The translations under genes were made by a program, and so were the position numbers. Of a stretch of 64,000 nucleotides of DNA, positions 56,447 through 64,000 are shown piece after piece. Within the stretch, counting starts at the first letter, position 1. Every line of letters begins with the position of its first letter. The stretch is from NCBI GenBank assembly GCA_026075535.2, contig AP026540.1, positions 13,640,001-13,704,000 of the forward strand. Direction: 5' to 3'. Source of the DNA: Tricholoma matsutake (lineage: Eukaryota; Basidiomycota; Agaricomycetes; Agaricales; Tricholomataceae). The notes below the pieces were generated by a model. The model made no database searches. It was not told where the DNA came from and saw nothing but the letters and a program-made list of their open reading frames with translations.

Positions 56447-56500
56447 TTGCAATTAAAGGAGTAGATAGGGAGATACAAGGTCAATGATAATGCAAAGCAG

Positions 56501-56673
56501 AGTTACTCTTCATACATCTACAAGGTCCTCAAGCAGGTCCACCCTGATACTGGTATCTCCAACAAAACAATGGCAATCCTGAACTCCTTTGTCAATGACA
56601 TCTTTGAGTGTATTGCCACAGAAGCATCTAAGCTAGCAGCATACTCCAAAAAGTCCATAATCTCCTCACGCAT
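56501..56673 (+). pseudogene. Histone H2B fold fragment, opposite strand to its tail
   Basis: Plus-strand frame reads [40 protein letters not shown] and [17 protein letters not shown]: helix 1 to helix 3 of H2B. After SSR the match ends, so the C-terminal helix is missing. Together with the minus-strand tail this looks like one H2B gene split by an inversion, or two captured pieces. Confidence 0.85.
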
Positions 56674-56690
56674 TCTATGGATGCCACTGC

Positions 56691-57149
56691 ATGGGTGAAC
56701 TGGTCCAGAAGAACAATCAGAGTCTGTCTGACTGGAGAAAACTCATCAAACCCAAATCTCTCATCTTCAAAAATGATCATGCACAATATCATCTGCCATA
56801 TCACAAGGGCGATCCCTTCTACCAATTGCTAATCTGGTACTCCTGTTACAGGATTACATGGTCCTACATGATCATATCCATCATGCTAAAACAGCTCTGT
56901 TCCTGTGAGAAAATGGTTCACACCCTTCATGCTTATGGTTTGAACTTATTTTTTTCAGTTCTGGATCAGTGTTTTGGTGGACACTCTCCATGCACTGGGT
57001 ACACCACATTTCTGGCTTCTTTAGGGATTTCAGAATCAATCATACAAGTAGTTGGACACTGTTCTTTGGAGGCCTGGAAAATATACATCCAGGAAAACCC
57101 TGCTATCAGAATTGAACAGCAACTCCCAGCTGTCTGTCTGCACAATTAG
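56691..57149 (+). pseudogene. Crypton-type tyrosine recombinase, C-terminal part
   Basis: 152-codon frame. Landmarks: LIFKNDHAQYHLPYHKGDPF; FSVLDQCFGGHSPCTGYT; FLASLGISESIIQVVGH; EAWKIYIQENPAIRIEQQL. This is the order HxxR...W/H...Y of tyrosine recombinases found in fungal Crypton elements. HSPC replaces the HSLR expected by the family, so the second catalytic arginine is lost; the tyrosine in WKIYI is kept. The middle part is poorly conserved, suggesting compensating shifts. The N-terminal half is absent. Confidence 0.7.
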
Positions 57150-57736
57150 TCACCCTACTCAATGCTCCTTGCTTCCTATCTTCTCTGCACCACCCCCATC
57201 GCCACACACAACACAATCAGCATCTTTAGCATGTCTGCTCCCTTGCCTATTTCATTTTGAGGTCCATCCAGGCAGGCCTCTGTTTTGGCTACTATCTCTC
57301 TCCCCTGAGCATGCAGCAGAGGTCATTGCAAAGGTGGGTTCCAGGGGTAAGGAGCCTTTTCAAAGGCCTCTGCACCACCTCAACATCACATGACTAGCAC
57401 TGCTATCCATACTGAGCTTTGCTCAGCCTCCTTTTCACATGGTCCATACCATGGTGCTAGGGGCTAGCAGATGCCAGGTATAAGACAGATGAAGTGCGAC
57501 TAGGAGGTCCTGTGTTACTTTCTTCTCATCTCCCACATCACTCACAAGCAACACAGGTAAGTGTCTCATGCTTCTTATTGTCACAGCTTCTTACTCCTTT
57601 TGGTATTGGTATTCAAGGCTACACCTACTGAATAACATCTACCTGCATCATAAGAGTTTCCACAATTTCCAACAGATTAAACTCAACTAGATTTTCACTC
57701 AACAGGATTCATCTGGTATTATTTTATAGCTTTGCT
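57150..57736. other. Noncoding; holds the first of two 95-bp direct repeats
   Basis: 57227-57322 is repeated at 58827-58921. On the minus strand the second copy reads LLHAQEREIVAETEARLDGP, so it may be an old coding piece, family unknown. No gene recognised. Confidence 0.45.
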
Positions 57737-58575
57737 TAGTGTTTAAAGGTCCAGTCCGGTCTGGTTTTTGACTTCCAAATGGGGCAACCAGCAACCGCAA
57801 CCAGTCTAGGACCAACCCAGATATTGGAGGACCACAACTGGACCCTTTAGGACCGGTCCTGATCGGTCCATGGACTGAAAAAAGACTGGTTTGGACCGGT
57901 CTTTTGTTGTAAAGTTTATTGTGCCAAATAACCCCCATCTATCTCAACAAATATGACCATTACCTCAGATACATTATACTCATGGATAGAGATTGTAATA
58001 CTCTGTAGACTGATTTAACATTTAAGCAAATCTATCAAGATTTGACTGAGATATGGCCAAAACTGAAAGGACATGCATTCAAGTTGCAGTTTTTAGTTTG
58101 TAATTTGTAGTTTGTAGTCATACTCATTTGGGCTGTTATATGAATAAAATCACATGGTAAAGATAATTAGGTGTGTTGTTGTTACTTTTATGATGTCATG
58201 TAGCTGTACAAAAAAAATTTATAGCTCAGGTAATAAGCAACACAATCAAAGTTGTTCTGATACAACAAAATACTCATACAAAAATGTTTTTGGCCATATC
58301 TCAACCAATTCTTGACTGTTTTTGATGATCCAGGGACTGAAAATGAAGTAAATATGTGTGGGAGTAAGGTCCAACATATGTTGAAACAAAATACCAGTTG
58401 CAACTGGTTTAAACTGGTTTTTCATTGGTCCCACTATATTTTTCAAAACGAAAGACCAGCAACTGGACTGAAAAAGACCGGTCCATAAATAGACCACTGG
58501 TCCGGTCCTAATCGGTCCAGTTCAGTTCGATTTCGGTCTTTTTTTCGGTCCTACAGACTGGACCTTTAAACACTA
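57737..58575. mobile_element. hAT-like MITE, copy B (839 bp)
   Basis: TAGTGTTTAAAGGTCCAGTCC at the left and its inverse at the right. Flanking 8-bp duplications GCTTTGCT (57729-57736) and GCTTCGCT (58576-58583) differ at one base, a C/T change at CpG. Same length as copy A within 1 bp. Confidence 0.93.
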
Positions 58576-59077
58576 GCTTCGCTACCATGCCCAGTTGAAT
58601 CCTAACAGTGAGCAGGTGTTCTTATCCAATTATCTAACTGAGTTTGTATCTAACGTGGTTGTACTTAGGCTTCATCAAACTGTTTAGTTAACATTCAATT
58701 TTCGCGGCCCTCCCACCTCTCCCTCTTTATTTTATTATATTTTTTGATATTACTCTTAATAACGGTATCTGGTAGTCAAACGGTCTCCGCCGCCTGTTTT
58801 TAGTGTAACCATATGTGTGTATTTGTAGCATGTCCGCTCCCTTGCCTATTTCATTTTGGGGTCCGTCCAGGCGGGCCTCTGTTTCGGCTACTATCTCTCT
58901 CTCCTGGGCATGCAGCAGAGGCGCACCACAAATGGTATCTTTGTGGTATCTAAGCAATTTGAAGCCTATTGGATGTTGCCTACACCTTACTCAACAGTGC
59001 CAAAGAGCTTTTGTATTTATTCTGGGGCCTAAAAAAGTATTTACTTACTCTCGTTGAACAAGAAAGCAAAAATATAA
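58576..59077. other. Noncoding; second 95-bp direct repeat (58827-58921)
   Basis: The less mutated copy of the repeat at 57227. A minus ORF (58727-58957) covers it; no family recognised. The rest is probably upstream sequence of the PHD-like gene. Confidence 0.4.
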
Positions 59078-59482
59078 TTGATTATGGCAGCGAAAACCAA
59101 AACAACGTGGACGGCGAGGCAATTGACAACCTTGCATCATATAGCCGCAACTGAGTTTCAAGCAGTTGCCGAAGAATCCGGGCGGTCGAAGCGCAAGAGA
59201 ATTCTGCGACAACTAGGAGACGCCCTGAATGGGTGTCTTTGCGCATCAGTCCTCGATAGTACAATGGATGGCGTACTAAACTGCAAACAAGCCGGTTGCG
59301 AGACTCAGTGGGTAAGCATGGCTTGACACTTGATCTGAGTTCTCAGTGACTGATAACTCACTCTATATGTCCAGTATCATCTTCGGTGCGTGGAACTTGA
59401 GCGCGCGGCTTGTGAAGCTTCTGGGCGCGGTCACGAAGATGATGTCATATTGCTAAATATAGACATGTTCCTGACTATGTAA
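59078..59482 (+). CDS. Small PHD-finger-like protein
   Basis: Two exons, 59078-59311 and 59375-59482, joined in frame by a 63-nt GT..AG intron (113 aa). The second half holds NCKQAGCETQWYHLRCVELE followed by ACEASGRG, which resembles the C-terminal half of a PHD finger (Cys-Cys-His-Cys with the aromatic W-Y-H). The first two zinc-binding cysteines (LCASVLDSTMDGV region) are incomplete, so folding is doubtful. The start could also be Met 59084. The stop overlaps a GTAAGT that could be a donor into further exons. Related PHD proteins read histone marks; here only resemblance is seen. Confidence 0.5.
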
Positions 59483-59543
59483 GTTGGTTAACCGAAACAA
59501 AAAAGTCGACCCCAGGTCTATTTTTTTGATCCCGGTGCCACCA

Positions 59544-60953
59544 ATGGCCCTCTCCGGTGTTCCCATTCCTTAAGATATCATTGACACTGTAATTGAACAT
59601 CTTTCGCGACATTGATACTTTGAAGCAGTGTTCACTTACTTCGCAATCGTTCCTAGCTCCTTCTCAGAAACTGTTATTTTCAAAGATCTACCTAAGATCG
59701 GGATATGACACGCAGCCTCCTTTTCGGCAGTTACACCAGCTTCTCATCCGTAGCCCCCACATCCTCTTGTACATTCGGGATCTTCACATTATTATACAAC
59801 TTATAGGGGCGTTCAACAACGAAACACTTCCACTCCTCCTTCAGACTCTGAGGCCCTTCCTGCAATCTTTTTCTTTGGTTGGGAGAGTACGATCATTGGT
59901 ATGGGAATGTTTTTCACACAAGCTACAATCATCGCTTCTGGATTTGTGGATATCACCAAATTTGACGTCAGTCAGGTTGATAAACATATGCACCGCCAAA
60001 TTTCCAATAGAGTCTGGGAAAAATGAAGCAGCTGAAGCTGAAGAGGCTAGGCATGGTGACCTGCGATCATTGTTGCTGGAGAGCACCAGCCCCTCTTCCA
60101 CTATCATCACAGGACTGCCAGATTGAAAAGTTCTCTCTCGAGGCGCTGGAACTCGGAGAACGATCCAGTTCTGTTATGAGGTGTCTTATGCACCCAGATT
60201 CTTTATTGGATATTTCTAACCTTTGAAAACTCTCCCTTGCAAGCAATACATGGGCGACGATCATGGCAATTTTGAGATCCGAAAGTCGGCAGGGCGTTCA
60301 TGAATTGCAGGGTATTGAATCTCTGATGTGGCTTGATTCCGAGTTCCATATGATGTGCGCATATCCCTAATTCCAAAATCAGGGTTCTCACGTGTGACAT
60401 CTTCAGGACCTTTGGGGAGACCTTTGTACCATTCGAGATGGGAATATTTCCTCGTTTACGTTTCCTCGGTTTCTGCATCAGGGGCGTGCAAAACAGTAAT
60501 GGACGCGCTGACCTTTTGAAGGTCACTCTTATGTTGAAGAATGGCGCTATTCCGAACACTCTGGAGGAGTTGAGCATCATTTTAGAGAGCTATTCCTCTG
60601 GTGGCATTCCGAACACTCTGGAGGAGTTGAGCATCATTTCAGAGAGCTATTCCTCTGGTGGCACATTCAATTACAGGAGCGGAGATGGTGCTATTGTCGG
60701 AGTCTCCGATGTTTGTAGCTTCTTTGGCCGGTCGGGCTTTGATGTTGCATTGGTTGCTGGGTCTCGAGCATATCCAAATTTGCGCAAGGTTAACATTTTC
60801 GTTGAGAAGATGCGTCAAGGCGACCACGAAACGTTGCACTCCCTTTTGCCGCGGGAACTACCCTTATTAGCCGACAAGGGTATGTTATTTGTGAGCTTAT
60901 GTGATAAGAACGAAGTACTAGCAGGAGTATCATCATTTCTACCTAAACACTAA
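59544..60953 (+). pseudogene. F-box-like/leucine-rich protein, broken
   Basis: The start MALSGVPIP is followed by TAA (fits CAA) and DIIDTVIEHL; a one-base shift at about 59607 leads into RDIDTLKQCSLTSQSFLAPS and QKLLFSKIYL, the usual N-terminus of Agaricomycete F-box-like proteins. Leucine-rich sequence continues to about 60126 (DLHIIIQLIGAF, NLTSVRLINICTAKFP) and again from 60390 (FPRLRFLGFCIRG) to KH* at 60953. The middle (60120-60390) needs frame changes. A 57-bp in-frame duplication lies at 60549-60662. Confidence 0.6.
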
Positions 60954-61190
60954 GGACGGACGGCGTATACAAATTTAACATGTACTTGGATTCTTCGCTC
61001 CGTAGTATGTCAGGCCTGAGTGGGCCTTCGGCCTGGGCCATGAATTTTACAAGACTGGCGAAGGCATTGTCAAACATGACAATGGAATGAGTGAGATGCA
61101 ACTTGGCTTGTGAAGAAGTCGTCTAGATACAGAACGAAAGAATATCTTACTTGCTACAATGATACAAACGAGGAATTATTTTTGTTACTC
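60954..61190. other. Intergenic spacer between convergent genes
   Basis: Separates the F-box-like pseudogene from the 3' end of the aldehyde dehydrogenase gene. It contains GGCCTGAGTGGGCCTTCGGCC, a possible short hairpin. No clear polyadenylation signal identified. Confidence 0.4.
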
Positions 61191-63625
61191 TTACAGTTTC
61201 TTACCTATACTGACGTGAACTCCTTTGACTTGGGTATACCTATCCCAATTTCAGTCAGTGGGTCATTCAGAAAAGAAAACACGTACATGTCGAGAGCATA
61301 CTGGCCAAGCTCACGTCCCTGACCAGATTGCTTGTACCCTCCAAACGGAACACTGCTTTCGACGGACTGTGCAGAATTCACCTGCATGTGCACGAGCAGA
61401 AAGAACAAAAGGAGACATTTCAACAATCACGACATGGATCCACACAACAACCATAGACGCACCCAAGCTGACCCAGCTTCCAGATGATGAGCGACCCTCA
61501 GTGCACGACCTAGATTTTCAGAGAACACATTACATCCCAGACCATAAACAGTGTCGTTCGCAGCTTCAATGACCTCTGTTTCCCTCCCAAAATCAGCTAT
61601 GCGAAGAGAGAAATTAACGCGCAAGTACAAGGCGACCGACCTTCTTCAGTCTTGAATTTCACAACCACAGCAACAGGCCCAAAGATCTCCTCTTTCACGA
61701 TCTTCATCTCCGGCGTACAATCCTTAAAGACTGTGGGCTGTATGAAGTACCCTTCCTCTCTATGCCGTTCTCCGCCCACGTGAACTGTAGCACCTTCTTT
61801 CTTTCCTGAATCTATGTATCCCATGACACGCTGATATACAGTAAATCTATGTCAATCAACGCATATATATCAGGAACATACGTTGAACTGAGTCTGCGAA
61901 ATCTGGGGACCATGCTGGTTACCCGTCTCAAATGGGTCGCCTGAAGCGGCAGCAAGGCCTGTCGCAATTTCTGCAAACCTGACCAAAAACTCGTCGTATA
62001 TGCCCTCTTGAATAAAAATACGAGAACCTGCGATGCATGATTGCCCTTTTTTGTTTGTCAATATAAGCCCCTGTAAATTTCCTTCGTACAGAGAGAAATG
62101 CATTTACCCATGTTGCCGCTGCACATACGGTATGAGAAGCAATCCCTAATTTAGTAATTGAAAAATATCTCACAAAATTCCACTAGATGCCCAGTACAGA
62201 GCCTGCTCGATGTTCGCGTCGTCAAAGATGATAGTGGGACTCTTGCCTCCCAACTCAAGGGTGACCACTTTGAGGTTGCTCTCCGCAGATGCCTGTAGCA
62301 CTTTCCTTCCAACAAGTGTGCTGCCGGTGAAAGCGACCTTGGAAATGACGGGATGGTGGGTGATCGCCTCACCAACAGTGTGACCTGGATATAGATAAAC
62401 AGGCGATGAATCGCGGAAACAAAGAGCTCATGTGAGGGAAGAGCGTACCGTAGCCGTTCACGATATTGACGACACCAGGCGGGAAACCCACCTCGTTGAT
62501 GAGGTCAGCAAATTTGAGGGCAGTGAGAGGAGTAAGTTCAGATGGCTGGAGAGTACGATCAGAATTGTAGTGATGGAGAGGTTCAAGACCTACCTTTAAA
62601 ACTATAGTGTTTCCAGTGGCTAGCGCGGGACCAACTTTCCACGACAACATAAGGTTGATAGATGTGAATTTCACTACGGAAGAATCATGGCAATGAGGCG
62701 TAACCTACCATGGGGAAGTTCCACGGGATGATTTGTCCCTGCGAGGATCAATTGAGTGGTTGATGGCCATAAGTCACGAGTATGATAACATACCACGACT
62801 CCGTAAGGTTCGTGTCGAGTGTACGCCAATTTATTTTCGGTAGTCTATGTTCGAATGAATAAGATTTATCAATGGTGACTAATGGTCTTATGAAGAAAAG
62901 TTCATACTTCGATGGTCTGTCCAAGTACTTTATCAGCCCAGCCTGCGTAATACCGAATGGTATTTATCGCTCCTGCGAGGTCCGCTGCTTTGGCGCGAGG
63001 GAACATTTTCCCTAGTGGCCACGAATATTACCTTACTGTCAAACAGGCCAAAAAAAGTTGATCAACTTACCGCAATTCAGGGCCTCAAGGGCTGAGAATT
63101 CATCGATGTTCGCCTCCATCAAATCTGCAAGCTTATTCAACAGTTTCCCCCGCACTGTTCCAGGGCATTTCAGACCCCATGATGTTTTGTATGCCTTTGA
63201 AACAGTTGAGGGTTTAATGAGGAACGATAGTAATGAGAACGGACTTGTTTCGCGGCTGCAACCGCAATGTCCACGTCCTTTGCAGATCCAACACCCACAG
63301 ATGTGATCACCTTGCCCGTTGCTTTCATTTACTTTCAGCTTTCCATACGCTAATGTTCATGAACGTTACTCACATGGATTGATGACACTAGAGATCCGCA
63401 TTGATAAGCATTACAACAGATGAAGGGACAAGAGTTTGGCTGACTTGATTGTGCCTTATCCACGGGGTCAACCCATTGACCATTTATGAAAAGGCTAAAG
63501 AAGAAAAGAAACCGTTCAGTTCAGCATGTCCTTCAGGATAATAAATGCATTCTGTACCCGGTATTAATGGTCGCTGAGCCCTTGAAGGCCGGAGTGTCGA
63601 AAATTTGAGTAAAAGTATCAGGCAT
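61191..63625 (-). CDS. NAD(P)-dependent aldehyde dehydrogenase
   Basis: Oxidises aldehydes to acids; probably cytosolic. Exons: 63625-63558, 63494-63374, 63321-63245, 63194-63071, 63011-62908, 62844-62794, 62738-62705, 62673-62594, 62545-62449, 62384-62174, 62118-62108, 62045-61882, 61830-61641, 61596-61463, 61381-61287, 61239-61191. Motifs in order: [100 protein letters not shown] (catalytic Glu); [14 protein letters not shown] (catalytic Cys); [42 protein letters not shown]. One exon is only 11 nt. Two unsolved spots: the second exon as given is one base out of frame with the third, and the exon 7/8 join adds about eight residues after PWNFPM. The gene is otherwise free of stops. Confidence 0.9.
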
Positions 63626-64000
63626 GTAGCGTTCCGAATATTGTCGCTGGAGTAGTCTGGAAAGTCAAAGTGGGTGATGGTGAATGAAGCAAGAGTTCGG
63701 GCTTATAATCTTGCTTTCTGCGCTTACCCTCACGCTGACGTTACGAATCACGGAGAGGCATAGCTGCTTCTTGATGACTGATAAGTAAGACATGTCAACG
63801 AAGGAATGTGATTGTGCATGCAAGTGGGGCGTGTCGTCGGACGTTGCGTTTCGTCTTCTGTTCTCTGTGAACTACACGTGCTGCCTTTTAAAATCATCAG
63901 TTTCCCTTCTAACTAGAAGATAGAGACCGATACCGACCAGTTATAGTAAGGTTACAGCTACTATTGCCACCGAAAAATTCGGGTTCATGCACTTGGGTAC
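63626..64000 (-). promoter_or_regulatory. Upstream region of the aldehyde dehydrogenase gene
   Basis: No ORF of interest. It should hold the promoter and 5' leader; I see no TATA box or defined binding site that I can support. Confidence 0.4.

Noticed and set aside
56251..56487. 78-aa plus-strand hydrophobic ORF
   Set aside because: Complement of the histone H2B N-terminal tail.

Overview
The window is nuclear DNA of a basidiomycete fungus, most probably an Agaricomycete. Intact genes have many introns of about 48-72 nt with GT..AG ends. There is a FunK1-type kinase, and remains of families typical of that class: DUF6698, Tet/JBP-like dioxygenase, a JmjC-like cupin, CxC6-like cysteine-cluster fragments and chromodomain Ty3 elements. 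I saw no bacterial or organellar genes, tRNA, rRNA or CRISPR array.

Only three genes look like intact or nearly intact host genes, all on the minus strand: a NIF3-family protein (9615-10866, 7 exons), a FunK1 kinase (33559-35963, 4 exons) and an NAD-dependent aldehyde dehydrogenase (61191-63625, about 16 exons, with one unresolved frame near exon 2). A small PHD-like gene (59078-59482) and an F-box-like pseudogene (59544-60953) lie beside the last.

The rest is mostly mobile DNA. 1-3.5 kb: gag-like, Ty3 integrase and copia gag fragments. 3.5-9.6 kb: gene-free DNA with fold-back repeats. 11.8-13.8 kb: a degenerate chromovirus pol. 13.8-28.6 kb: a minus-strand block of decayed accessory genes (DUF6698, Tet/JBP-like dioxygenase, deaminase-like protein, JmjC-like cupin, an unnamed gene). 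29-31 kb: a second Ty3 gag. 37.9-41.0 kb: three nested DNA transposons, each with its own 8-bp target duplication. 42.4-46.3 kb: two copia remnants around a 159-bp tandem array. 46.3-55.7 kb: a chromovirus in tandem, LTR-gag-pol-LTR-gag-pol(truncated). 55.7-58.6 kb: a split histone H2B, a Crypton-type recombinase remnant and a hAT-like MITE.

Two themes join the regions. First, almost all decayed genes are broken by C-to-T or G-to-A changes at CpG: arginine CGA codons are TGA in one copy and CAA in the other. An 11-bp minisatellite ends in CG, TG or CA in nearly every unit. This points to methylation-linked CpG mutation of repeats. Second, the 14-26 kb block puts three families with plausible roles in nucleic-acid or chromatin modification side by side on one strand. 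It is the best candidate here for an undescribed system, although these copies are decayed.
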